A program made the translations under genes and the position numbers. From the NCBI GenBank assembly GCA_902464565.1, contig CABQJV010000039.1:1-14588 (forward strand): 14,588 nucleotides of DNA, in the 5' to 3' direction. Each line of letters starts with the position of its first letter. The stretch's first letter is position 1. Shown here piece after piece: positions 1 through 8,067 of this stretch. The notes under the pieces are model-generated. The model searched no databases, had not been told where the DNA came from, and worked only from the letters and a program-made list of their open reading frames with translations. This DNA is from an uncultured Collinsella sp. (GTDB taxonomy: Bacteria > Actinomycetota > Coriobacteriia > Coriobacteriales > Coriobacteriaceae).

Positions 1-2
1 GC

Positions 3-80
3 GAAGCGCGCAGCGGGGGCTCCGACATGTCCGAGGACGATTTGGAGAGTAACCCTGTGCCTGGCCGACGGGATCCCTAA
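3..80 (+). CDS. C-terminal fragment of an unidentified upstream protein (partial)
   Basis: The frame starting at base 3 is open from the window edge to a TAA at 78-80. It encodes about 25 residues of a hydrophilic tail with an acidic patch (MSEDDLES) and the ending GRRDP. The other two + frames read less like protein. The gene lies 90 bases upstream of ftsE on the same strand. In many Gram-positives prfB (release factor 2) sits here, but this tail shows no recognisable RF2 motif, so I give no name. The call rests only on an open frame with plausible composition at a contig edge, so it is weak. Confidence 0.35.
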   Translation, partial: EARSGGSDMSEDDLESNPVPGRRDP

Positions 81-116
81 GCACGCCATGCTTCTTATGT
101 GCAGCAAAGGCAATCC

Positions 117-125
117 TGCTAAAAT
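117..125 (+). promoter_or_regulatory. Candidate extended -10 promoter for ftsEX
   Basis: TGCTAAAAT at 117-125 fits an extended -10 element (TG, one base, then TAAAAT). It lies about 46 bases before the ftsE GTG. No convincing -35 is seen at 16-18 bases, which is tolerated by extended -10 promoters. The assignment is by pattern only. Confidence 0.4.
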
Positions 126-170
126 ACAAAGCGCTCATGTAGTTTAAACGCACGACGATAAGGAGCACCA

Positions 171-1391
171 GTGGGTAACCACTTCCGTACCTCCGGTGCG
201 GGCGATGAATCCCCCAAGACGCAGCCGAGCGTCGCGGGCAGTCGTTTCGCCACTCCGGATTCAGAGGATCAGCTGTTTAGCCCGATCCCCGCACAGCCGG
301 CAGATCAGGCACAGCCGGCGGCAGATCCCTTTGCCTACAACCCCAACAACGATGTTGCGCTTTCCGGCACGGCTGGCTTTGAGCCCGTTCAGACGGTGAC
401 CGCTCGCGTGACTCAGCCTCAGATGAGCGCCGCCACGCCGCAGCCTACTATGGCCGGCATCCCCGACCCCATGGCCCCTGCGGCTCCCGCGCCGCAGCCC
501 GCGCAGTCCGGTCTTTTTGCCGGCATTCCCGACCCCACGCAGTCTGCGGCTCCCGTGGTCGAGCGCGATCAGGCCGCCGAGGTCGCAAGCCTCGACAACG
601 CGCTCAACAACCCCGACTTCACGTCGGTGTTTGCGCCCATCGACCCGCAGGCCAGCCGCAAAAAGATGGCCAAGCAGGCCGGTGTCGAGCCCGTCATCCT
701 TATGGAGCACGTCACCAAGATCTATCCGGCGCAGCCCAACAAGCCTGCACTCGACGACATCAACATCGAGATCTATCCGGGCGAGTTCGTCTTTTTGGTC
801 GGTCACTCCGGCTCGGGTAAGACCACGCTGCTGTCGACGCTCAACCGCGACGTCAAGCCCACAAGCGGTCGCATTTTGGTCGCCGGCCAGGACCTCATGA
901 AGATCAAGAACCGCAAGGTTCCGTTCCTGCGTCGTCAGATTGGCGCCGTGTTCCAGGACTTTAAGCTCCTGCCGCAAAAGACCGCCTACGAAAACGTGGC
1001 GTTTGCCCTGCAGTGCATCGGCAAGCCCAAGGGTGTCATTCGCAGCCAGGTGCCCGAGGTGCTGCGTCTGGTCGGTCTGGCCGACCAGATGGACTCGCTG
1101 CCCGATCAGCTTTCCGGTGGCGAGCAGCAGCGCGTGGCCGTTGCCCGCGCTATGGTCAACCGCCCGCCGCTGCTGATTTGCGACGAGCCCACGGGCAACC
1201 TCGACCCGGCGATTTCGCTGGGCATCATGAAGCTGCTCGAGCGCATTAACCGCACCGGTACCACCGTGATCGTCGCTACGCACGACCGCGAGATGGTCGA
1301 TAGCATGCACCGTCGCGTGATCGCCCTCGAGGGCGGCCACGTAATCCGCGACCAGGAGAGGGGAGGTTACGGCAACTATGGCACCAACTAA
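171..1391 (+). CDS. ftsE: Cell-division ATP-binding protein FtsE with long N-terminal Pro/Ala-rich extension
   Basis: Cytoplasmic ATPase subunit of the FtsEX complex, which couples ATP hydrolysis at the septum to control of peptidoglycan hydrolases. The ABC domain covers about residues 175-400: Walker A GHSGSGKTT (211-219), Q-loop Gln262, signature LSGGEQQ (314-320), Walker B LLICDEP (334-340) and switch His371. FtsE is usually about 220-230 residues; here 406, because about 170 residues rich in Pro, Ala and Gln precede the domain, including two AGIPDP repeats (95-100, 117-122). The GTG start at 171 has AAGGAG at 160-165, five bases upstream. Internal Met166 and Met178 have no such site, so the extension is probably translated. 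The gene overlaps ftsX by 14 bases, indicating translational coupling. The identity is firm; the role of the extension is unknown. Confidence 0.95.
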   Translation: MGNHFRTSGAGDESPKTQPSVAGSRFATPDSEDQLFSPIPAQPADQAQPAADPFAYNPNNDVALSGTAGFEPVQTVTARVTQPQMSAATPQPTMAGIPDPMAPAAPAPQPAQSGLFAGIPDPTQSAAPVVERDQAAEVASLDNALNNPDFTSVFAPIDPQASRKKMAKQAGVEPVILMEHVTKIYPAQPNKPALDDINIEIYPGEFVFLVGHSGSGKTTLLSTLNRDVKPTSGRILVAGQDLMKIKNRKVPFLRRQIGAVFQDFKLLPQKTAYENVAFALQCIGKPKGVIRSQVPEVLRLVGLADQMDSLPDQLSGGEQQRVAVARAMVNRPPLLICDEPTGNLDPAISLGIMKLLERINRTGTTVIVATHDREMVDSMHRRVIALEGGHVIRDQERGGYGNYGTN

Positions 1392-2298
1392 CGTGGGCTA
1401 CTCGCTCAAAGAGGCAATCAGCCACTTCTTCCGTAACTGGACCACCTCGCTCGGCGCCGTCATCACGATTTTCCTTTCGCTGTTTATCATCGGCCTGTTC
1501 ATCATGGGTTCCGCGATGCTGAACTCCGTGATCGGCACCGTCGAGGATCAGGTCGTCATCAACGCCTTTATTAGCGATGACGCCGACCAGGCAGATGTTC
1601 AGGCCTTTGAGGCCGAGCTCAAGACGTGGAGCAACGTCAAGTCCGTGACGTACAAGGACAAGGACGACGCGCTGGCCGAGTACACGAGCAAGATGTCGGG
1701 TAACGCCGACGCTACCATGAGCGCGCTCGATGGTCAGAACCCGCTGCCGGCTTCGTTTGCCATCGAGATGGACGATCCCTCCATGGTCGAGAGCACGGCC
1801 CAGAAGCTCAAGAAGAACGCCGATTTTCAGAAGATCGCGGACGACGGCGACGTTAACGCGAGCGTTCTGTACGGCCAGGAGGAAGTGAGCCGCCTGTTCC
1901 AGGTGACGAACTACATCCGTATCGCCGCCGTGGTGCTCGTCGGCCTGCTGACCTTTATCGCGTTCATTTTCATTAACAACACGATCCGCCTGTCCATTAC
2001 GGCGCGTCGTCGTGAGATCGCGATCATGCGTCTGGTGGGCGCAAGCAACGGCTTCATTCGCGGGCCGTTCATTACCGAGGGCGTGTTGCAGGCCATTTTG
2101 GGCTCGCTGCTTTCCATCGGCGTGCTGGAGCTGCTGCGTAACCTGATGGTTCCGCGTCTGCAGGAGAGCATCGGCTGGATGTCGTTTGCGCTGCCGATGC
2201 AGTACTACCTGGTGACCTACGCTGCGCTGATTCTGGTCGGCGTCATTATCGGTCTCTTTGGTTCCGCCATCGCCATGCGCCGCTATCTGCGCGTGTAG
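1378..2298 (+). CDS. ftsX: Cell-division permease-like protein FtsX
   Basis: Membrane partner of FtsE. The 306-residue protein has the four-helix layout of the family: TM1 about 24-46, an extracytoplasmic domain about 50-178 (containing NPLPASF, 121-127), TM2 about 180-202, TM3 about 232-253 and TM4 about 278-300. The conserved cytoplasmic stretch after TM2 (NTIRLSITARRREIAIMRLV, 201-220) is the FtsX/MacB-type coupling region. The ATG at 1378 lies inside the end of ftsE, with GGGAGG at 1361-1366. A terminator follows 25 bases after the stop, so ftsE-ftsX forms a two-gene unit. No PcsB/NlpC-type hydrolase, the usual FtsEX client, is encoded next to it; the partner must be elsewhere or of another type. 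Confidence 0.95.
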   Translation: MAPTNVGYSLKEAISHFFRNWTTSLGAVITIFLSLFIIGLFIMGSAMLNSVIGTVEDQVVINAFISDDADQADVQAFEAELKTWSNVKSVTYKDKDDALAEYTSKMSGNADATMSALDGQNPLPASFAIEMDDPSMVESTAQKLKKNADFQKIADDGDVNASVLYGQEEVSRLFQVTNYIRIAAVVLVGLLTFIAFIFINNTIRLSITARRREIAIMRLVGASNGFIRGPFITEGVLQAILGSLLSIGVLELLRNLMVPRLQESIGWMSFALPMQYYLVTYAALILVGVIIGLFGSAIAMRRYLRV

Positions 2299-2322
2299 GC
2301 GTGCTTGGAATTCGTTCCTTCA

Positions 2323-2357
2323 ACGGGTCGTCTCTTTTGGGGGCGGCCCGTTTTTTG
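2323..2357 (+). terminator. Intrinsic terminator after ftsX
   Basis: ACGGGTCGTC (2323-2332) pairs with GGCGGCCCGT (2342-2351) in a 10-bp stem with two G-U pairs, followed by six T. It ends the ftsEX transcript; its T-tract overlaps the -35 of the next promoter. Confidence 0.85.
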
Positions 2358-2383
2358 TCCCCTAGGGATCATTTGGGTAGACT
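2355..2383 (+). promoter_or_regulatory. Promoter for rnr
   Basis: TTGTCC at 2355-2360 and TAGACT at 2378-2383 are separated by 17 bases. The -35 shares bases with the preceding terminator T-tract. Predicted transcription starts about 30 bases before the rnr ATG. Confidence 0.6.
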
Positions 2384-2421
2384 CTTGGGGTGTAAACGGC
2401 CATCGATAGTAAGGAGGCGCC

Positions 2422-4557
2422 ATGGGGCGCAATAACAAGCATAAGCGTGGAGCTCGCAATAAGCGCGGGCCGGTACGCAGCGAGCGTCGCCCGAGTCTGA
2501 CCGGACGCGTGCAGCTCCATGAGCATAGCGCCTACGTTGTAACCGAAAACGGCGACTACAAGGTCATGGGCCGCGGCAAGCGCGAGATTATGGACGGCGA
2601 TACCGTTGCCGTGAGCATTAAGAACAGCCCGCATGGCGAGCGACGCGCCGTAATCGAGGGCGTCATCGAGCGTGCAGCCATTAGTGTGGTGGGCACGTAC
2701 CAGACCGCCGGCCCGCTCGGGGTGATCGAGCCGCTTGATTCTCGCCTTAAGGCCGATTTCTTTATTCTGCCGGAGGACACTTCGGCGGAGCGCTTGGGCG
2801 TTCATCCGGGTGATGCGGTCGTCGCACGCATTCTGACATATCCGACGCGCCTGGAATCGGGCACCGTGACGATCGAGCGCCGTATTGGCGGCGATGATGC
2901 GCCCGATTTGGGCGTTCAGTATGTGATGGCGCGCTATGGCTATACCGATACTTATCCCGAGGCCGCGCTAGCCGAGGCCGAGGCACTTTCGCTCGATGTG
3001 GCCTCGGCACTCAAGGACCCGCTCCGCCGAGACTTGCGCGACCGCTTTGTCATTACGATTGACCCGGTCGACGCGCGCGACTTTGACGACGCCATCTCGC
3101 TGGAGCGCACGCCCGAGGGTGGCTACAAGCTGGGTGTCCATATTGCCGACGTTTCGCACTATGTTGCCTGGGACGGACATATCGATCTGGAAGCCCGCCA
3201 TCGCACGACGTCGGTGTATCTTGCCGATCGCGTGCTGCCCATGTTGCCCGAGCGCCTGTCGAACGATTTGTGCTCGCTGCGTCCCGACGAGGACCGCCTG
3301 GCGTTTACCGTCGACATTGAGCTCGACGCGCAGGGTCGCGTGCGCCATTACGATCCCTATCCCAGCGTGATCCGCTCGCGCGTGCGCATGGACTACGACG
3401 GTGTCGAGGCGCTGCTGGTGCGTGCCGGTGCGGTGGAGTATTCGGTGCTGGAGGGTGCCGCCGAGGATGTTGCCGCGGTTGAAGCCTCGCGCGAGGAAGC
3501 GCTCGAGCGCGGGCTTGCGTGCGAGGAAACCGCTCGCGGCTATAACGTCGACTTGGGGGATTTCCTCGTAGCTGCCAACGAGCTCGCCGAGCTTCGCCGT
3601 CGTATTCGTCGCGCACGCGGTTCGGTCGACTTTGATACGGCTGAGATCCGTGCGCTGTTGGACGAGGACGGTGTGCCCGTGCAGATCGTGGCCCGTGAGC
3701 GCTCGTGCGCCACGTCGCTGATTGAGGAAGCCATGCTGCTGGCCAACGAGTGCGTGGCGGAGTGGCTGGCCGACCGCGATATCGAGGCGTGCTATCGCGT
3801 GCACGACGACCCCAGTCCCGACAGCCTGCACGGTGCCGCCGTGGCGCTGGCACAGCTAGGTATCATCGATGACCGTCGCGCGTCCGGCATTGCTCTGGGA
3901 AGCCCTGACGAGCTGCAGGCGGCGGTTGATGCCGCAGCCGGTACGGCCAACGCGCCGCTCGTCAACACGTTGCTACTGCGCAGTATGCAGCGCGCACTGT
4001 ACAAGCCGCGCAACGAGGGTCACTTTGCACTTGCCGCACCGTGCTATTGCCACTTTACGAGCCCCATTCGCCGCTATCCCGACCTGGTGGTGCATCGCGT
4101 ACTCAAGCTGCAGCTGGCCTACGAGCAGCTGGGCGGCAAGGACGCCTTGGTGCGTACGCCGCGGCTGATCGGTAAGGGTCGCGAGTCCCTGCCGCGCATC
4201 CTGCCGCAAATCTGCCGCGCGTGCAGCGATGCCGAGCGTGCGGCCGACGCCGCCAGCCATGCGACGCAAAAGATCAAGATCGCCCAGTACTACGAGGACC
4301 GCCTGGGTGAGCGCTACGCCGGAACGATCTCGTGGGTCAGCAGCATGGGCCTCTTTGTGCGCCTGGATCTGACACAGGTTGAGGGTTTGGTTTCGATCAA
4401 GAGTCTGGGCAACGAGTGGTTCGAGTTTGATGAGGACGCGCTCACGCTTACGGGCGCCGACACGGGGACTCGCTATGAGCTGGGGCAGCGCGTGATCATC
4501 GAGGTCTCGCGCGTCAACACCACGCGCGGGCACTTGGATTTCAGGCTTATTCATTAG
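2422..4557 (+). CDS. rnr: Ribonuclease R (RNase II/RNB family exoribonuclease)
   Basis: Processive 3'-to-5' exoribonuclease that degrades structured RNA and works with tmRNA-SmpB in quality control. The 711-residue protein begins with a very basic tail (residues 1-23), then OB/cold-shock-like RNA-binding regions (about 25-160), the RNB catalytic domain (about 201-555) and a C-terminal S1 domain (about 627-709). The metal-binding motif IDPVDARDFDDAI carries Asp214, Asp220, Asp222 and Asp223, and the RNB end motif CHFTSPIRRYPDLVVHR is intact (543-559). The ATG at 2422 has AAGGAGG at 2411-2417. Length and S1 domain favour RNase R over RNase II. The gene has its own promoter and terminator. In many Gram-positives rnr adjoins smpB; here smpB lies 8.5 kb downstream. 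Confidence 0.95.
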   Translation: MGRNNKHKRGARNKRGPVRSERRPSLTGRVQLHEHSAYVVTENGDYKVMGRGKREIMDGDTVAVSIKNSPHGERRAVIEGVIERAAISVVGTYQTAGPLGVIEPLDSRLKADFFILPEDTSAERLGVHPGDAVVARILTYPTRLESGTVTIERRIGGDDAPDLGVQYVMARYGYTDTYPEAALAEAEALSLDVASALKDPLRRDLRDRFVITIDPVDARDFDDAISLERTPEGGYKLGVHIADVSHYVAWDGHIDLEARHRTTSVYLADRVLPMLPERLSNDLCSLRPDEDRLAFTVDIELDAQGRVRHYDPYPSVIRSRVRMDYDGVEALLVRAGAVEYSVLEGAAEDVAAVEASREEALERGLACEETARGYNVDLGDFLVAANELAELRRRIRRARGSVDFDTAEIRALLDEDGVPVQIVARERSCATSLIEEAMLLANECVAEWLADRDIEACYRVHDDPSPDSLHGAAVALAQLGIIDDRRASGIALGSPDELQAAVDAAAGTANAPLVNTLLLRSMQRALYKPRNEGHFALAAPCYCHFTSPIRRYPDLVVHRVLKLQLAYEQLGGKDALVRTPRLIGKGRESLPRILPQICRACSDAERAADAASHATQKIKIAQYYEDRLGERYAGTISWVSSMGLFVRLDLTQVEGLVSIKSLGNEWFEFDEDALTLTGADTGTRYELGQRVIIEVSRVNTTRGHLDFRLIH

Positions 4558-4585
4558 CCGGAATTTGGCGATTGATAGAGAACGG

Positions 4586-4611
4586 GGCGGTCTTTTGAGG
4601 CCGCCTTTTTT
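4586..4611 (+). terminator. Intrinsic terminator after rnr
   Basis: GGCGGTC (4586-4592) pairs with GGCCGCC (4599-4605) across a 6-base loop, with one G-U pair, followed by six T. Confidence 0.85.
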
Positions 4612-4672
4612 GTGGCGCATCAATCGCCTTGCCGCTCGCGCGCTTGCGTCTTCCGCCTGCTGTAGGGGAGAT

Positions 4673-4713
4673 AAAACCTACCAAAATAAACCTATTCCTT
4701 CTTGGGAGGTTTA
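4673..4713. repeat. TAAACCT repeats before the recombinase gene, candidate recombinase site or operator
   Basis: AAACCTA occurs at 4674-4680 and again at 4688-4694, exactly 14 bases apart. An inverted copy AGGTTTA lies at 4707-4713. The second and third copies form a dyad of 7-bp arms spanning 27 bases (4687-4713), close to the 26-28 bp size of small serine recombinase crossover sites. The dyad ends 18 bases before the recombinase ATG. Function is inferred from position and geometry only. Confidence 0.4.
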
Positions 4714-4731
4714 CGAGAGAGCGGGGATGAG

Positions 4732-5337
4732 ATGACAACGGTGTACGGGTATGCGCGGGTGAGCTCGCGTGATCAAAATCTGAATCGGCAGCTGGATGCG
4801 TTGGGCGCCTATGGCGTGGAACCGGCGAATATCTTTGCCGATCATGCGAGCGGTAAGGACTTCGATCGACCGCGGCATCGCGAGCTGCTGTGTGCGTTGG
4901 ATTCCGGTGATGTGCTGGTGGTACTTTCCATTGATCGGCTGGGCCGTAACTACAGCGAGATCCTCGAGGAATGGCGGTGCATAACCAAAGAGCTCGGCGC
5001 CGCCATCGTGGTGCTGGACATGCCATTGCTCGACACGCGCGCCAGAGACTGTGGCGGGTCGGACGTGACGAGTGCGTTGATTGCCGATATTGTTTTGCAG
5101 CTGCTGAGCTATGTGGCGCAGGTGGAGCGCGAGAACATTCACCGGCGCCAAGCCGAGGGCATTGCGGCGGCGCGAGCGCGCGGCGTGCGCTTTGGCCGGC
5201 CCCGCAAGCCCTGTCCTCCGCAGTTCGAGCTGGTGCGCGATACCTACGAGGCGGGTGATATCACGCGAAGTCAGGCGGCAAAGCGGCTAGGCGTATGCGT
5301 GGGGACGTTCGATCGCTGGATGCGCGAGATGGAGTAG
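4732..5337 (+). CDS. Small serine recombinase (resolvase/invertase family)
   Basis: Site-specific DNA recombinase of about 201 residues. The N-terminal catalytic domain has the motif YARVSSRDQ with nucleophile Ser11 and Arg9, followed by the active-site segment SIDRLGRN (66-73; Asp68, Arg69, Arg72) and the E-helix region with AQVERENIHRRQAEG (129-143). A C-terminal Hin-type helix-turn-helix lies at about 162-198. It therefore looks intact and full length. I chose ATG 4732, which gives the family's typical start; the frame also opens at a TTG at 4702, which lacks a well-placed binding site. No partner transposase, integrase or terminal repeats are visible, so it is not obviously part of a known transposon. 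It could be a resolvase or an invertase; the substrate is unknown. Confidence 0.88.
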   Translation: MTTVYGYARVSSRDQNLNRQLDALGAYGVEPANIFADHASGKDFDRPRHRELLCALDSGDVLVVLSIDRLGRNYSEILEEWRCITKELGAAIVVLDMPLLDTRARDCGGSDVTSALIADIVLQLLSYVAQVERENIHRRQAEGIAAARARGVRFGRPRKPCPPQFELVRDTYEAGDITRSQAAKRLGVCVGTFDRWMREME

Positions 5338-5362
5338 GGGCGCCACGGTCCTTTGGCGCCCC
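5337..5362 (+). terminator. GC-rich hairpin after the recombinase gene
   Basis: GGGGCGCC (5337-5344) and GGCGCCCC (5355-5362) form a perfect 8-bp stem with a 10-base loop, starting at the last base of the recombinase stop codon. There is no T-tract on either strand, so it is a weak or factor-dependent terminator, or an mRNA-end stabiliser. Confidence 0.45.
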
Positions 5363-5409
5363 GATTCGAACATTTTGGATTTCGCTACGGCGACAACTGC
5401 ATTTGGGGG

Positions 5410-5415
5410 TACACT
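5410..5415 (+). promoter_or_regulatory. Candidate -10 box for the VanZ-like gene
   Basis: TACACT at 5410-5415, preceded by a G run, matches the TACAAT/TAGACT style of -10 boxes elsewhere in the window and lies 33 bases before the TTG start. A clear -35 at 16-18 bases is not seen. Confidence 0.4.
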
Positions 5416-5448
5416 CGCTGCTGCTCAAAAAATGACGGAGGTTGGCCC

Positions 5449-6027
5449 TTGGCGCGTGTGAAGCATATAGTCGGATGGATTTCGGTTGTCCTGCTGGTCG
5501 TGACGCTGACAAGTATTTGGATATTGACGGAGCAAAACGTGGAGCAGACGTCGTCGCTCAGCGAGTCCGCTGCGCGCGCGGTGGAAGGGCAAAGCGTCAG
5601 CGTGCAGCCCGAGACTGCGGGGGAGACCCAGGCGGGAGATGCCGCCGGGGACGCGGGCTCAACGACTGCCACCGTTCATCCCGACCCGCTTGCGCCCGTT
5701 CGTCTGTGGATGGGTGCCAACATTCGTCGCGTCGCACATACTGTTGAGTTCTTCTTTGTAGGACTGTTTGCTTCGGCGACAGTGGCATGCCTGGGCGAGT
5801 GCCTGCCGTGCGCGCGATTCCGGTACGTATTCGCTCTGCTCTTTTGCGCCGTCTGCTCTGTCGGTGACCAAGTGCACAAGATCTTTGTTCCTGGTCGTCA
5901 TTTCGACATGATTGACCTGGGTTTCGATGCCGCGGGCTATGTCACCGCCATGCTGTTGGTGCTGTTGGCCGCCGTGCTGGTTCAGCGCACGACCTGTCCC
6001 ATTGGCGCCCATACGAAACGTCGTTAA
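5449..6027 (+). CDS. VanZ-like family membrane protein
   Basis: A 192-residue membrane protein with VanZ-family motifs: HTVEFFFVGLF (97-107) and, near the end, a DQVHKIFVPGRHFDMIDLGF stretch (140-159). Hydrophobic segments lie at about 8-27, 97-117, 124-140 and 164-179. Between the first and second segments is a hydrophilic Ala/Gly/Glu-rich loop of about 65 residues, probably extracytoplasmic. VanZ itself gives low-level teicoplanin resistance, but most family members have no known role, so resistance should not be assumed. The TTG at 5449 is chosen because GGAGG (5437-5441) sits seven bases before it; the frame is open further upstream but includes the promoter region. It is a single-gene unit with its own terminator. 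Confidence 0.8.
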   Translation: MARVKHIVGWISVVLLVVTLTSIWILTEQNVEQTSSLSESAARAVEGQSVSVQPETAGETQAGDAAGDAGSTTATVHPDPLAPVRLWMGANIRRVAHTVEFFFVGLFASATVACLGECLPCARFRYVFALLFCAVCSVGDQVHKIFVPGRHFDMIDLGFDAAGYVTAMLLVLLAAVLVQRTTCPIGAHTKRR

Positions 6028-6101
6028 CAACCCTGTTACGAATAATGCGACCTCGATGAATCATTTTGTGTCGCGCGTATTTCCGAGCGGTCGGATTTGA
6101 G

Positions 6102-6128
6102 GGGCGAGCGGTAGAACGCTCGCCCTTT
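6102..6128 (+). terminator. Intrinsic terminator after the VanZ-like gene
   Basis: GGGCGAGCG (6102-6110) and CGCTCGCCC (6117-6125) form a perfect 9-bp stem with a 6-base loop, followed by only three T. A short U-tract makes it weaker than the others. Confidence 0.7.
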
Positions 6129-6150
6129 GTGCACCACGATGCGGCACAAT

Positions 6151-6179
6151 GTACCGCAAAAGCTGTTTGTATCCGGTAC
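6151..6179. promoter_or_regulatory. Inverted repeat upstream of the RpiR-family gene, possible operator
   Basis: GTACCG (6151-6156) and CGGTAC (6174-6179) form 6-bp inverted arms with a 17-base spacer, 45 bases before the regulator's ATG. RpiR/MurR proteins bind dyads near their own promoters, which makes this a plausible operator. No convincing -35/-10 pair was found in this gap. Confidence 0.3.
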
Positions 6180-6224
6180 GAATCGTTCGTTGGTCTTTAA
6201 TTCTTCTCAACGGAGGTGTTTGAG

Positions 6225-7076
6225 ATGGCAAACGGATTGCTTTTGCGGCTTCGCGAGCGTGAGCTCAGCGCGAGCCCGGCGGAACGCAATGTCATCGCAT
6301 ATGTAAGCGCTCATCCGCACGAGGTGGTCGGGCTGTCCGTCCGCGGTCTTGCCGATGTCACGTTCTCCTCGCCCTCGAGCATTTTGCGCTTTTGCAAGCG
6401 TTTGGGTTTTGCGGGCTACAAGGAGTTCCAGCGCGAACTGATTGCCGAGCTGGCGCTCTTAGGTGACAAGAAAGACGTAGCTCTCGAGGACATCTCCATG
6501 GATGACAGCGTCGAACGCATCGTGGGGAAGGTGATGAAAAGCAACGTGCGCACGATCGAGGCGACGGCGCGAACGCTCGATTACACCGTCTTGGAGCGAT
6601 GCGCGGCCCGTCTTAAGCGGGCACGCGCGGTCAATCTGTTCGGTATTGGTGCTTCTCGTTTGGTCGCGCACGACCTGGCGCAAAAGCTCATGCGTGTCGA
6701 CAAAGAGTGCCATCTGTACGACGACTGGCATGATCAGCTCTTATGTGCCAAGAACATGCATGAGGGCGATATGGCAATCGCCTTTAGTTACTCGGGCTTG
6801 ACGCAAGAGGTGCTGGACTGCACCGCCGAGGCTCAACGCCACAACTGTCCCGTAGTGGCCGTTACCAAAGTAGATGGATCATCCAAGCTTGCCACCATGG
6901 CCGATGCCGTGCTCGGCGTCGCTGCGAGTGAACCCTTGGTCCGCAGCGGTGCCATGGCTTCGCGTATGGCCCAGCTTATGGTTGTCGATGCCCTGTACGC
7001 TGCTTACGTTGCCAGCGACTACGAACGGGCGACGCATGTCATTAAGCAAAACTACATCGAGAAACAGGAAAGATGA
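6225..7076 (+). CDS. murR: RpiR/MurR-family transcriptional regulator (HTH + SIS)
   Basis: A 283-residue DNA-binding regulator. Residues 1-77 form the RpiR helix-turn-helix domain, with the typical stretch TFSSPSSILRFCKRLGFAGY (46-65). Residues about 128-265 form a SIS sugar-phosphate-binding domain with FGIGASRLVA (139-148) and FSYSGLTQEV (187-196). In the E. coli MurNAc system the RpiR-type MurR senses MurNAc-6P; the same ligand is inferred here because murQ starts 10 bases after this stop. The ATG at 6225 is chosen over a GTG at 6216 because GGAGG (6212-6216) is eight bases upstream of it and overlaps the GTG. It is first in the mur operon and probably autoregulates it. The family is certain; the murR name rests on context. 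Confidence 0.85.
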   Translation: MANGLLLRLRERELSASPAERNVIAYVSAHPHEVVGLSVRGLADVTFSSPSSILRFCKRLGFAGYKEFQRELIAELALLGDKKDVALEDISMDDSVERIVGKVMKSNVRTIEATARTLDYTVLERCAARLKRARAVNLFGIGASRLVAHDLAQKLMRVDKECHLYDDWHDQLLCAKNMHEGDMAIAFSYSGLTQEVLDCTAEAQRHNCPVVAVTKVDGSSKLATMADAVLGVAASEPLVRSGAMASRMAQLMVVDALYAAYVASDYERATHVIKQNYIEKQER

Positions 7077-7086
7077 GGTGAATGAA

Positions 7087-8010
<924 letters not shown>

Positions 8011-8067
8011 GTGCGCGGCGTGAGCTGATATGACATTCAGACGAGATACCCAATACAAGGAGGAGTT

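Noticed and set aside
261..1340. Minus-strand open frame of 359 codons across ftsE
   Set aside because: It mirrors a clear, motif-complete FtsE gene; long antisense frames are common in GC-rich coding DNA. Its translation is His/Arg/Gly-rich without any family motif.
2968..3831. Minus-strand open frame inside rnr
   Set aside because: It is antisense to the RNB catalytic domain, with no ribosome binding site or recognisable motif.
4732..5337. Recombinase as part of an IS607-like or Tn3-like element
   Set aside because: No TnpB or transposase gene and no terminal inverted repeats were found around it.
5363..5371. GATTCGAAC resembling the reverse of a tRNA T-loop beside the recombinase, possible attachment site
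   Set aside because: Flanking bases do not form a T-stem or acceptor stem, and the match to the tRNA-Glu 3' end is limited to the universal T-loop bases.
5449..6027. VanZ-like gene as a vancomycin or teicoplanin resistance determinant
   Set aside because: No vanHAX, vanRS or other resistance genes are nearby, and most VanZ-family members are not tied to resistance.
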